From positions 1 to 57,351 of the forward strand of contig DASTMZ010000077.1 of assembly GCA_035713725.1 (NCBI GenBank): 57,351 bases of DNA, written 5' to 3'. Below the pieces are notes generated by a model, which was given only the letters and a program-made list of their open reading frames with translations, made no database searches and was not told the origin of the DNA. Numbering within the stretch: the first letter of the stretch is position 1; each line of letters opens with the position of its first letter. The stretch comes from DASQPR01 sp035713725 (GTDB taxonomy: Bacteria; Actinomycetota; Actinomycetes; Mycobacteriales; Micromonosporaceae). This document shows, piece by piece, positions 33,306 to 41,413 of this stretch. Made by a program: the position numbers and the translations under genes.

Positions 33306-33342
33306 GGTGGCCGCGGGCGGTCTCGACGCGAACACGGCCGCC

Positions 33343-33402
33343 GCGATCGGCACACAGTCCGCGCGATTGGCACACAGCCCGCGCGATTCGCGCACAGTCC
33401 GC
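33343..33402. repeat. 20-bp x 3 tandem repeat
   Basis: Three units of consensus GCGATTGGCACACAGTCCGC at 33343, 33363 and 33383, plus a partial fourth. Mismatches are only one to three per unit. Confidence 0.9.
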
Positions 33403-33523
33403 GCGACGGGCGGCATACCCAAGGAGCATTCGAGTGTCAGATCCGACGGGTACGGGTCATTCTGGTGCGGTGGCACACATACCTGAGCGCACGGCGACGA
33501 GACCATTGATACGGAGGGCTGGC

Positions 33524-33847
33524 ATGGCGTGGCTGTTGGTCGTGATCGCGGGCCTGCTCGAGACGGGATTTGCGATCAGCCTGAAGCAGAGTCACGGCTT
33601 CAGTCGGATCACGCCGACAGTTCTGTTCATGATCTTCGCGCTTGGCAGCTTCGGCCTGCTGACACTGGCCCTCCGGGCGTTGGAGGTTGGTCCGGCCTAC
33701 GCCGTGTGGACCGGCATTGGCGCTGCGGGCACCGCGATCGTCGGCATGATCTGGCTCGACGAGTCAGTATCGTTACTCAAGATCACATCAATCGTCCTGG
33801 TCATAGCCGGCGTCGTCGGCCTGCAGTTGAGCGGCATCACGCACTAG
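33524..33847 (+). CDS. Small multidrug resistance (SMR) family exporter, SugE/Gdx-like
   Basis: A 107-aa, four-helix proton-coupled exporter. The SMR active-site Glu is in MAWLLVVIAGLLETGFAISL, and the signature AYAVWTGIGAAGTAIVGMIW matches the SugE/Gdx (guanidinium exporter) subgroup more closely than EmrE. The start at ATG 33524 has GGAGGG 5 nt upstream and matches the family. A second in-frame start, GTG 33434, has AAGGAG at 7-nt spacing and would add 30 hydrophilic residues. No guanidine riboswitch was recognised upstream. Confidence 0.9.
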   Translation: MAWLLVVIAGLLETGFAISLKQSHGFSRITPTVLFMIFALGSFGLLTLALRALEVGPAYAVWTGIGAAGTAIVGMIWLDESVSLLKITSIVLVIAGVVGLQLSGITH

Positions 33848-33887
33848 CCCCGCGCCGATGGGCACCAAGACAGCACCGTCGAGATCC

Positions 33888-34094
33888 GGTCGTGCGGACT
33901 CGGTCGTGGGGATTTGGTCGTGGGGATTTGGTCGTGCGGACTCGGTCGTGGGGATTTGGTCGTGCTGACTCTTCGTGGGGACTCGGTCTTGGGATTCAGC
34001 CGTGCGGACTCAGCCGTGGGGACTCGGCCGTGGGGACTCGGCCGTGGGGATTCTGCCGTGGGATTCTGCCGTGGGGACTCGGTCGTGGGGATTC
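33888..34094. repeat. 14-bp x 15 imperfect tandem array
   Basis: Fifteen contiguous units of 13-14 bp, consensus GGTCGTGGGGACTC with C/T and T/C variants (GGCCGTGGGGACTC, AGCCGTGCGGACTC). Units 1-6 (GGTCGTG type) and 9-15 (GCCGTG type) form subfamilies, with 13-bp units at three places. The array fills the gap between the convergent SMR and DUF222-HNH genes. The period is not a multiple of three, and there are no spacers, so it is not coding and not CRISPR. Confidence 0.95.
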
Positions 34095-34113
34095 GGCTCC
34101 GCCGGCGGCGGGG

Positions 34114-35415
34114 CTATTTGCGCGGGTGATACGGATTGCGCCGCGGTCGACGTCCAGGGTCTATGTGCGCCGGGGGAATGAATTCGGGATGTTGGTCGGC
34201 GCCTAGCCGCACTGTCCAGTCGCTGTGGTGGATCAGGCGGTGATGGAACCCGCAAAGCGCGACACCGTTGTCCCGATCGGTCCGTCCGCCTTCTGACCAC
34301 GGGATGATGTGGTGGATGTCCGTCCACCGTGGCGGGCGGTCGCAGCCGGGAAACGCGCAGCCGCGGTCACGCAGGACAACCGCCTGACGCGCCGTCCCCG
34401 TGAACAGGCGTCGACTGCGTCCGAGGTCGATCGGAACCGAGGCGGCATCCATCACGGCGGGCAGAATCTGCGCGGAGCACGCGAGGCGCCGCATGGTCGA
34501 TGGCGACAACTGAAGGCCGCTGTCCAACTGACCGATCGCCACGGAACGTCGGAGTTCGTCGAAGTCGACGGTGACATTGACCTGCGGAGGCTGGCCGCCG
34601 TTGTCCGGCAATCCATCGCAGGCCAACGCGACGCGACAAACCTCGACTAACGCGTCTGCGCGTCGGGCCGTCGCCGTACGCGGATCCGGACCATCGATGC
34701 CGCGTATCGGTGCTGATAGTGGCTCGAGCGCCGCCGTAACGATCGCCGCGCCCTCCACATCGAGCACGCCGCTAACCCGCATCGCGCCCAACCCGTCGGG
34801 AAAGATGGAGAACGCACGGCGCTGGCGCGCGCGGCGCGCCTCGCGATCCAGCCGATCCCGCAGTCGCTCGTCCGCGAGATCCGGAGCGACGTGCGCTATG
34901 ACCCGCTCGCCGAGCCTGCGGAGAATGGTCGGTTCGAAGTGGGCGGCGTGCCCGATCAAGATGGTTTCGACCTTGGCGATCAACGCCGGCTCGTCATCGG
35001 CCGCTACGTCGGCGAGTGCCTGCCCGATCGCTGCTGCCTGCGCTGCGTTGACCACACCATCGGTGACCGCGTCGGCCAACGCTGGTCGGGCGTCCATCAC
35101 CTGCCCGAGCGTGACGAGCTGCCGCGCTTGAGGTCCCGCGACGCGCAGCAGGTCCCGAAGCCACGCGACCGCCGCTGTCGCGCCATCCTGACGGGGGAGA
35201 TCGCGTCCGGAGGCCTCACGAGTGAGCATCGCCGTCGCGGCGGTCGCGATGGACGCGAGACGGTGCAGGTCAACTACGGCCGTGCGAAGCGTGTCGTCCG
35301 ACAGCGCGTAGGCGGGCCGCGATGCCAGTTCGCGAACGGCATCGGTCGCTTGTGTCAGCGATTCTTGCGGCAGCCACTCTTGTGGCACCGAACCGTCCGC
35401 ACCGAACCCGCTCAC
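34114..35415 (-). CDS. DUF222 / HNH endonuclease domain protein (13E12-repeat family type)
   Basis: A 433-aa protein with an N-terminal helical DUF222 region (LREL/VAWLRDLLRVAGPQA, AIGQALADV) and a C-terminal HNH nuclease: CAFPGCDRP, WTDIHHIIPWSEGGRTDRDN and LCGFHHRLIHH give the Cys pairs and catalytic His. In actinobacteria these proteins are multicopy and related to the mycobacterial REP13E12 repeat family; their role is unclear, perhaps homing or mobile-element nuclease. The start is uncertain: GTG 35415 or GTG 35433, neither with a ribosome-binding site. It is divergent from map, and its 3' end abuts the 14-bp array. Confidence 0.85.
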   Translation of the reverse strand: MSGFGADGSVPQEWLPQESLTQATDAVRELASRPAYALSDDTLRTAVVDLHRLASIATAATAMLTREASGRDLPRQDGATAAVAWLRDLLRVAGPQARQLVTLGQVMDARPALADAVTDGVVNAAQAAAIGQALADVAADDEPALIAKVETILIGHAAHFEPTILRRLGERVIAHVAPDLADERLRDRLDREARRARQRRAFSIFPDGLGAMRVSGVLDVEGAAIVTAALEPLSAPIRGIDGPDPRTATARRADALVEVCRVALACDGLPDNGGQPPQVNVTVDFDELRRSVAIGQLDSGLQLSPSTMRRLACSAQILPAVMDAASVPIDLGRSRRLFTGTARQAVVLRDRGCAFPGCDRPPRWTDIHHIIPWSEGGRTDRDNGVALCGFHHRLIHHSDWTVRLGADQHPEFIPPAHIDPGRRPRRNPYHPRK

Positions 35416-35564
35416 GAATCTACGTTCGCACACCCGTACGACAAAACCTCGACCTGCGTCGATGTCATGATCCGGACCAGACGCGTCGGGTCGGCGGTGT
35501 GTGAGCCGCGGCCCGCGCGGCGACCGGTGCGATGCGGCGCGAGCCAGGAGGGCCACGGTCTGGA

Positions 35565-35570
35565 TAGGCT
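35565..35570 (+). promoter_or_regulatory. Candidate -10 for leaderless map mRNA
   Basis: TAGGCT ends 7 nt before the ATG at 35578, with no Shine-Dalgarno. Confidence 0.45.
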
Positions 35571-35577
35571 CGTTGGC

Positions 35578-36435
35578 ATGACCGTGCGAACCGCGCTGAC
35601 ACCCGGAACGCTGGGCCCCTGGCGGCAGGTGCCCTCGAGCATCGCCCGTCCGGAGTACGTGGGCCACAAGCGCCCGCGGCCCTACCACGGCCCGCACGTG
35701 CAGACGGCAGAGACCATCGAGAGGATGCGGCACGCGTCGCGGCTGGCGGCCCAGGCTACGCAACTCGGCGGCGAGCACTGCAAGCCAGGCGTGACCACGG
35801 ATGAGATCGATCGCATCGTGCACGAGTTCCTGTGCGACCACGGTGCGTACCCGTCGACGCTTGGGTACAAAGGCTTTCCGAAGTCCAGCTGTACGTCGCT
35901 GAACGAGGTGATCTGCCACGGCATCCCGGACTCGACGGTGATCGAGGACGGCGACATCATCAACATCGACGTCACGGCATACGTCAATGGCGTGCATGGC
36001 GACACCGACGTCACCTTCTGCGTCGGCAACGTATCCGAGGAAGCGCGGCTGCTAGTGGAGCGCACGCACGAGGCGATGATGCGTGGCGTACGGGCCTGCG
36101 CGCCGGGCCGACCAATCAACGTCATCGGCCGGGTGATCGAGGCGTACGCGAAGCGGTTCGGGTACGGCGTCGTACGCGAATTCGGCGGGCACGGCATTCA
36201 CACCACGTTCCACAGCGGACTGTTCATCCCGCACTTCGACAACCCGTCGATGAATACGGTCATGGAAGAGGGCATGACGTTCACGATCGAGCCGATGATC
36301 ACACTTGGCACGGCGGCCTTCGACCTGTGGCCCGACGGCTGGACGGCGGTGACGAAGGATCGAAAGTGGACCGCGCAGTTCGAGCACACCGTCGTGATCA
36401 CCGACGACGGGGCGGAGATCCTGACGCTGCCATGA
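35578..36435 (+). CDS. map: Methionine aminopeptidase (type I)
   Basis: Removes the initiator Met from nascent proteins using two metal ions. The protein is 285 aa, with the N-terminal extension seen in actinobacterial MapB (RPEYVGHKRPRPYHGPHVQT). Metal and substrate motifs are SLNEVICHGIPD, INIDVTAYVNGVHGDTDVTF, GHGIHTTFHSG, FTIEPMI and the final FEHTVVITDDG. The stop codon lies in the first copy of a 19-bp tandem duplication whose second copy contains the start codon of the VIT gene. From memory it matches Rv2861c. Confidence 0.96.
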   Translation: MTVRTALTPGTLGPWRQVPSSIARPEYVGHKRPRPYHGPHVQTAETIERMRHASRLAAQATQLGGEHCKPGVTTDEIDRIVHEFLCDHGAYPSTLGYKGFPKSSCTSLNEVICHGIPDSTVIEDGDIINIDVTAYVNGVHGDTDVTFCVGNVSEEARLLVERTHEAMMRGVRACAPGRPINVIGRVIEAYAKRFGYGVVREFGGHGIHTTFHSGLFIPHFDNPSMNTVMEEGMTFTIEPMITLGTAAFDLWPDGWTAVTKDRKWTAQFEHTVVITDDGAEILTLP

Positions 36436-36454
36436 GATCCTGACGCTGCCATGA
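36417..36454 (+). repeat. Perfect 19-bp tandem duplication joining map and the VIT gene
   Basis: GATCCTGACGCTGCCATGA occurs at 36417-36435 and 36436-36454. In the first copy the final TGA is the map stop; in the second the ATG (36451) is the start of the next gene. Confidence 0.97.
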
Positions 36455-37374
36455 CCGACGCCACTGAACCCACCGCATCGCCCAACCCGGCCGCCTCGCC
36501 CAGCCGAGCCGGCGAGCCCAATCCAGCCGCATCGCCCAACCCGGCTGCATCGTCTAACCGAGCCGGCGAGCCGAACGCGACGGCGCACAATCCAGCCGCC
36601 TCGCCCAACCGAGCTGGCGAGCACAACCCGACGGCGGCAGCCGCTGACCACCCGATGTCGTCCGCGTCTCGGCCGGCAGCGCTGGACGCGCAACATCACG
36701 CCGACGTCTCCGGCGGTTGGCTGCGCCCGGCGGTCTTCGGCGCGATGGACGGCCTCGTCACGAACATCGCGCTAATCAGCGGCGTGGGCGGCGGCGGTGC
36801 GTCGCGACACGCGATCGTGTTGACCGGCGTCGCCGGATTGGTGGCCGGCGCGATCTCCATGGGCCTCGGCGAATACACCAGCGTGCGTACCCAGAACGAC
36901 CAAGTCGCCAGCGAGGTGGCCAAGGAGCGCCGGGAACTCGAACGGCACCCGGAGGCCGAGGCCGAGGAGCTGGCGCAGCGGTGGATTCAGCGCGGTCTGC
37001 CGCCGGATCTCGCGCGCCAGGTGGCAAAGGCGGTGGCCGAGAATCCGGAGGAGGCGCTGCGCGTCCACGCACAGGAGGAGCTCGGCGTCAACCCGCACGA
37101 CGTACCAAGTCCATGGCTCGCCGCGATCTCGTCGTTCCTGTGCTTCTCGATCGGCGCGGTGATTCCGTTGCTGCCCTACCTGCTCGGGTTCAACAACCTG
37201 TGGCCGGCACTGATCGTCGGCGGTTGCGGCCTGTTCCTTGCCGGCGCGCTGACCGCGCGGTTCACGAACCAGCGCTGGTGGTACAGCGGCATTCGCCAGC
37301 TCGTACTCGGTAGCGCGGCGGCCGCCGCAACGTACGGCATCGGACACCTAGTCGGCACGGCCGGCGTCGGCTAA
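36451..37374 (+). CDS. VIT1/CCC1-family iron/manganese transporter
   Basis: A 307-aa protein. Residues 1-80 are a disordered Ala/Ser/Pro/Asn extension of degenerate repeats (NPAASPNRAGE). The VIT domain follows: GGWLRPAVFGAMDGLVTNIA with conserved Asp, SMGLGEYTSVRTQNDQ, a cytosolic metal-binding loop rich in Glu (ERRELERHPEAEAEELAQR), then three more helices. The family moves Fe2+/Mn2+ in exchange for protons. No ribosome-binding site: the ATG lies 15 nt after the map stop, in a duplicated copy of the map end, so it relies on coupling. It overlaps the convergent MBL gene by 4 nt. Confidence 0.9.
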   Translation: MTDATEPTASPNPAASPSRAGEPNPAASPNPAASSNRAGEPNATAHNPAASPNRAGEHNPTAAAADHPMSSASRPAALDAQHHADVSGGWLRPAVFGAMDGLVTNIALISGVGGGGASRHAIVLTGVAGLVAGAISMGLGEYTSVRTQNDQVASEVAKERRELERHPEAEAEELAQRWIQRGLPPDLARQVAKAVAENPEEALRVHAQEELGVNPHDVPSPWLAAISSFLCFSIGAVIPLLPYLLGFNNLWPALIVGGCGLFLAGALTARFTNQRWWYSGIRQLVLGSAAAAATYGIGHLVGTAGVG

Positions 37375-38138
37375 GGGCGCCTGCCGCCCGGCAATGTCAG
37401 CGTCAGGCCGGGCAATGCAACGTGCACCGGCCCGTCGTACGTGTCGCGGGCGGCGTCCAACATGTCAGCCGGCCGTACGCCCGGCCAGAGATGTGTCAGC
37501 AACAGCGCCTTGGCTCGTGCCTCCGTCGCGTACATGCCGGCCTGACGCGCGCTCGACAGATGCGGGGTACGCGGCGGCGGAACGTCGTCGGGGAACGTGG
37601 CGTTCGCGATCAGCAGATCGGCGCCGTCCGCGAGCTCGGCCACGATCGATGTCGGACCGCAGTCACCGGTGTACGCGAGCACGGTGCCCGCGGCACTGAT
37701 GCGTACGCCCAGATTCGGCACCATGTGGGGAAGATCGCGGACGGCGAACCGGAACGGGCCGATGTCGAACGCGTCGCCGTCGGCCACCTCGCGCAGGGCG
37801 TACGCGCCGTCGATCGTGCCCGGCTGGTCAATCGCGAGGATCGGGGTGAGCGCGCCCGCCGGTGCGATCACCGGTAGCGCATCGGCGGCGCTGTGCCCGG
37901 TCTGCGCCAGCGCCCGCGCCCGCAACAGCGGCTGCAGATCGGCGCAGTGGTCCGGGTGACCGTGGCTGATCCAGGCCGCGTCGACGTCGGCCGCCGCGAC
38001 GCGCGACAGCAACGGCTGGACCGTGGCGTAGCCGGGATCGACCAACAGATGGAAGCCGTCGCGTTCGACGAGGAATGCGTTGCATCCGCCGTCCGCGGTC
38101 GGGAACGCACCGAGTCCGCCGAGCACCGTGACACGCAT
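37371..38138 (-). CDS. Metallo-beta-lactamase-fold hydrolase (RNase Z-like)
   Basis: A 255-aa cytosolic MBL protein: VTVLGGLGAFPTADGGCNAF start, metal motif WISHGHPDHCADL, third-ligand region DLPHMVPNLGVRI, then YTGDCGPT and LLTHLWPG. This pattern is close to the RNase Z/arylsulfatase-like MBL subgroup. Whether it acts on RNA, cyclic nucleotides or small esters is unknown. ATG 38138 has TAGGTT 6 nt upstream. It follows the F420-type reductase by 9 nt on the same strand. Confidence 0.87.
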   Translation of the reverse strand: MRVTVLGGLGAFPTADGGCNAFLVERDGFHLLVDPGYATVQPLLSRVAAADVDAAWISHGHPDHCADLQPLLRARALAQTGHSAADALPVIAPAGALTPILAIDQPGTIDGAYALREVADGDAFDIGPFRFAVRDLPHMVPNLGVRISAAGTVLAYTGDCGPTSIVAELADGADLLIANATFPDDVPPPRTPHLSSARQAGMYATEARAKALLLTHLWPGVRPADMLDAARDTYDGPVHVALPGLTLTLPGGRRP

Positions 38139-38144
38139 GCCACC

Positions 38145-38150
38145 AACCTA
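38145..38150 (-). promoter_or_regulatory. Candidate -10 for a leaderless MBL transcript
   Basis: On the minus strand TAGGTT ends 6 nt before the ATG at 38138. It overlaps the stop of the preceding reductase gene. Confidence 0.35.
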
Positions 38151-38654
38151 TGGGGCGGTAGGGTCACCCGCCGGCGCCAGCCGGAAGATGCGCATGTCAC
38201 GGCCGCCGGACCGAAGCTGGTATGTCTGGTACGCCGGCCACATCGACAGCAGTAGCGCAAACAACCGATCGCGCTCGACACCCGTGGCAAGGCGCGCCAC
38301 GACCGGGAGGGTCCGACCAGCCACCGTCACCGTCGCCTCGGGATGGGCGAGCAGATTCCCCGACCACGCGGGCTGATGAGCCTGGCCGAAGTTCGAGCCG
38401 ATCACCACGTACGCATCGCCGTCGCGTGCGTAGAGCAGCGGTATCGTCCGCGGTTCGCCGGATCGCCGGCCGACCGTAGTGAGCAACAGCGACGGGAACG
38501 TACGGCTGCCAAACGCCACCAGCCGACCGCCCGTGGCGCGTGCGACGACCACGTCTATCGGCACCACAACTCGTCGCAGGAACACCGAGAACCAACCCCG
38601 ATGGCCCAGTGAGCGGACGCCGGCGACGAGTGGATGGGCGTGCAGTCGGGACAC
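38148..38654 (-). CDS. Nitroreductase-family deazaflavin (F420)-dependent oxidoreductase
   Basis: A 168-aa protein of the Ddn/F420-dependent quinone reductase family: LLLTTVGRRSGEPRTIPLLY, YVVIGSNFGQAHQPAWSGNL, HPEATVTVAGRTLPV and a final MWPAYQTYQLRSGGRDMRIF. These split-barrel enzymes use reduced F420 to reduce quinones or nitro compounds at the membrane. F420 makes this typical of actinobacteria. The start is GTG 38654, with a weak ribosome-binding site. It probably forms a pair with the MBL gene downstream. Confidence 0.9.
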   Translation of the reverse strand: MSRLHAHPLVAGVRSLGHRGWFSVFLRRVVVPIDVVVARATGGRLVAFGSRTFPSLLLTTVGRRSGEPRTIPLLYARDGDAYVVIGSNFGQAHQPAWSGNLLAHPEATVTVAGRTLPVVARLATGVERDRLFALLLSMWPAYQTYQLRSGGRDMRIFRLAPAGDPTAP

Positions 38655-38707
38655 ATGATCATTCTGTCGTACCCGGGCGCCGGCGCGCTGTCCCGTCGGC
38701 CCGAACG

Positions 38708-41401
38708 TCAGTCCGCGCGCCGTTCGCTCGGCAGGCGCGACCGAGTCAGCAACCCAGCGCCAAGCATCGCGACGAGCGGTACGGCGACCAGCGCGACGGC
38801 GAAGTTCAGCCAGGGCACGGTGATCGGGTAGTACGCCCGGCGTGGCCACACTTGTGCCCATTGGCGGTCCATCGCGATCAGTACCGCCACCGACATGCCG
38901 AAGCCGGCCAGCACGCCGATCAGGCTGCCGGTGCCGGAGATCACCGCGGCCTGCGCGAGCGACAGCATCCGGCGTACCCGTGGCGTCGCACCAACCGCGC
39001 CGAGCGTGATCAGGTCTCGTCGGGAGTCCGTGGCGGCGAGACCGGTCGCGATCGCGGCCGCGCCAAGCGCGATGACCGCGGCGGCCAGCGAAAGTAGGAG
39101 CGCGACCGACGGGTCGTGCCCCGTGACGTGGCCGCGCTCCACGTAGATGTTGATGTCCGACGCGGCGTCGAGCGTCAGCGCGTTGAGCGCGTCCTCGGCG
39201 GCCTGGGTCGGAATGCCGCGCGGCGTGGCCAGGATGCCGGTCTGCACCGCCGTGTTGTGTGTGACGTTGAGGAGATTCGGGCTGTACACCGGTTGGAACC
39301 ACCGCACGCCGGTCTGCACGGCGTAAGCCGGCACCCGCATCGTGTGCGTCGATCCGTCCTCGGCCGCGAGGTCGAGCGTTGCGAAACCGTGCTCGACGTA
39401 GGAGGTGTCGGAGACCAGGATCCCGCCGGCACGAAGCGTCGCGGTCGCGGCATCGAGTTTGCCGGCGGTCAGTCCGGACACCGCGGCCACCACGCCGGGG
39501 GAGTCGGTGACGACGGTCTGCGTATAGCCGAAGACCTCATTGGTCGACGTGTTGCAGCGCGGATCGGCGAGCGCCTCGCGAGTCTGCGCTTTGGTCAACG
39601 AGGGGAACGCCTCGAACGGGCACTTCCGGTCGACCGGCAGGACGAGTTGCGCGCCGCACAGCCCGGACGGTTGCGGACCGTTCGGGGCGTACGGGCAACT
39701 GAGCACCTGGAACGGCACGACCGTCGCACCGGGCAGCGCCGAGTGCGCGGCGGTCGTCAAGGCCGTCACCGGACCGGTCACGTAGTTCCCGGTGCTGGGC
39801 TGCATCGCCCATACCGTCACCGTGCCGAGCGGCGTGCCGAATGCGTACGTCTCGACGTTCGCGGCGCGCTGCGCCGATACGTACACCGTGATCGCGACGC
39901 TGCCGGCGACGGCCGCCATCACCGCGGCGATCGCCGGAGCGGTCGCTGATCGGCGGCGGGCGGCGTCGCGCAGCGCGAGCCGCGGCGCGAGCGGCAGGAA
40001 GCGGCCGAGCCCGGCGATCAGCCCGACCAGCGCGGGCGTGCACATGACGAGTCCGAACTCGACGAGCGCGAGCCCAGCGAGCACCGGACCGGACCGTACC
40101 GCCGTGGCACCGTACCCGGTCAGCACCGCACCGAGCACGATCAGCGTCACACCGCCGATCACCCATCGCCGCCGTACCCGGGTCACGCCGCGGCGACCGG
40201 ACAGCGACGCAACGATGTCCTGCCGACCCGCACTCACCGCGGGAAGCAGCGCTCCGAGCAGCCCGATGCCCACCGAGACGACGATCACGCCCGCGACCGC
40301 CCACGGGAAGACGCGGTAGCCACCGAGGTCCGAGTCGAAGAAGTGGCTCTCCACGAACGACCGGCCGCCGAATGCCAGCCCGAGCCCAAGCGCCAAGCCG
40401 CTGGCCGCCGCGATCGCGCCGCACACGACGCCGTCGGCAAGCATGATGCGTCGCAGCGTCGACGGCGGTCCGCCGCCCGCGGCGATCAACGCGAGGTCGT
40501 GCTGCCGGCGCCGCGCGCCGACCGCGAACGCGGGACCGGCCAGCAGCACCACCTCAAGAACCGCGAGGCCGACTAGCAGTGTGCCGATACCAAAATTCTG
40601 CACATCGTCGCCGCTGGGTCCATGGAACGCCGGCGTCGGCGGCGGGCGCAGCACGAGCTGGCGCGAGACGACGAGGAACCCCTTGGCGTTGAGCGACTCG
40701 ATCTCGTGCCCGACCACCGGCGTACGTTGGCCGACCAGCCAACTTGACCGGTACGCGCCAGTCTGCGTGGCCGGTCGCGCGGACGGTTCGAACAGCAGCG
40801 TCTGATCGTGCTGACCGCCGATCTCTACGATGCCGACGATCGTGTACGAGTCGTTCGAGCCCAGCGCTCGTACCGTTTCGCCGACTCGTGCGCCGAGTCG
40901 CGCGAGTGCGGCTGGCGACGCGGCGACCTCGTCAATGGACCGCGGAACACGGCCGGCGAGGACCCGCACGATGCCACGCGTGAGCGGGTTCGCCGCGTCG
41001 ATGCCCTGGGCGCTCACTGCGCCGACGCCGCCCGCGGTGCGCACCGCGATCCGCGCGGACCAGACCTGGGTCGCGGTGCTGCCGGCCGGGAGCAGCGCGA
41101 CCAAATCTGCGGATGACGGAGCGCCGGTGAGCGGGCCGCCGGCACCGATGCTGCTCGCGTCTCCGACCTCGGCCGGGACTTGCCGTATCTGGTCGGGTGT
41201 CCATCGGACGGCCGCCGCGGCGGCGCCCATCTGGCGCGTGACCTGCTCGCTCGGCGTGAGCCGTGCCATGTCGATGACGGCCGCGGCGAGGCTGAGCACG
41301 GCGATCGGCAGCCCGATCATCGCGACGACAAGCGCGGTACGTCCCTTGGCGCGCCGTGCCTCGCGGCGGGCAATGCGTAGCGCTACGAACCATGTCCGCA
41401 C
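38708..41401 (-). CDS. ABC exporter permease (FtsX/MacB type)
   Basis: An 897-aa membrane protein: an N-terminal helix (RTALVVAMIGLPIAVLSLAA), an extracytoplasmic domain, FtsX-type helix bundles in the middle (VGLAVLEVVLLAGPAFAVGA) and at the C-terminus (MLSLAQAAVISGTGSLIGVL). A second large extracytoplasmic domain of about 200 residues has four Cys (SCPYAPNG, CGAQL, KCPFEAF, RCNTST). Such permeases expel lipids, peptides or drugs. The start is GTG 41401 with GGAG 9 nt upstream. It follows the ATPase gene by 12 nt, in a PadR-ATPase-permease operon. Confidence 0.9.
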   Translation of the reverse strand: MRTWFVALRIARREARRAKGRTALVVAMIGLPIAVLSLAAAVIDMARLTPSEQVTRQMGAAAAAVRWTPDQIRQVPAEVGDASSIGAGGPLTGAPSSADLVALLPAGSTATQVWSARIAVRTAGGVGAVSAQGIDAANPLTRGIVRVLAGRVPRSIDEVAASPAALARLGARVGETVRALGSNDSYTIVGIVEIGGQHDQTLLFEPSARPATQTGAYRSSWLVGQRTPVVGHEIESLNAKGFLVVSRQLVLRPPPTPAFHGPSGDDVQNFGIGTLLVGLAVLEVVLLAGPAFAVGARRRQHDLALIAAGGGPPSTLRRIMLADGVVCGAIAAASGLALGLGLAFGGRSFVESHFFDSDLGGYRVFPWAVAGVIVVSVGIGLLGALLPAVSAGRQDIVASLSGRRGVTRVRRRWVIGGVTLIVLGAVLTGYGATAVRSGPVLAGLALVEFGLVMCTPALVGLIAGLGRFLPLAPRLALRDAARRRSATAPAIAAVMAAVAGSVAITVYVSAQRAANVETYAFGTPLGTVTVWAMQPSTGNYVTGPVTALTTAAHSALPGATVVPFQVLSCPYAPNGPQPSGLCGAQLVLPVDRKCPFEAFPSLTKAQTREALADPRCNTSTNEVFGYTQTVVTDSPGVVAAVSGLTAGKLDAATATLRAGGILVSDTSYVEHGFATLDLAAEDGSTHTMRVPAYAVQTGVRWFQPVYSPNLLNVTHNTAVQTGILATPRGIPTQAAEDALNALTLDAASDINIYVERGHVTGHDPSVALLLSLAAAVIALGAAAIATGLAATDSRRDLITLGAVGATPRVRRMLSLAQAAVISGTGSLIGVLAGFGMSVAVLIAMDRQWAQVWPRRAYYPITVPWLNFAVALVAVPLVAMLGAGLLTRSRLPSERRAD

Positions 41402-41413
41402 GTTGACCGCTCC

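Larger units (their letters stand above)
33124..33523. other. Repeat-rich 400-nt region between the LLM and SMR genes
   Basis: No conserved gene is seen here. The stretch holds degenerate GACCGGC-type copies (33165-33250), a 19-bp duplication (33267-33305), a 20-bp triplicate (33343-33402) and, at 33421-33436, a good ribosome-binding site (AAGGAG) followed by an in-frame GTG that could start a longer SMR protein. Confidence 0.7.

Noticed and set aside
33124..33429. 102-codon N-terminal extension of the LLM oxidoreductase
   Set aside because: The frame is open because it is made of short GC-rich tandem repeats; the family start MTTIGAVF is at 33123.
33420..33523. Guanidine riboswitch before the SugE/Gdx-like SMR gene
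   Set aside because: No pair of ACGR-loop hairpins (mini-ykkC) and no ykkC-type GGWCCGAGAG core is found; the GAC-G matches seen do not form stable stems.
33888..34094. CRISPR array
   Set aside because: Units of 13-14 bp are directly contiguous with no unique spacers, and there are no cas genes nearby.
34114..35415. Intact mobile element around the DUF222-HNH gene
   Set aside because: No terminal inverted repeats, target-site duplication, integrase or RNA maturase is visible; only the nuclease-like gene and a flanking satellite are present.
34891..35577. Upstream extension of the map frame
   Set aside because: This part is antisense to the DUF222-HNH gene and lacks map homology; ATG 35578 matches the family start.
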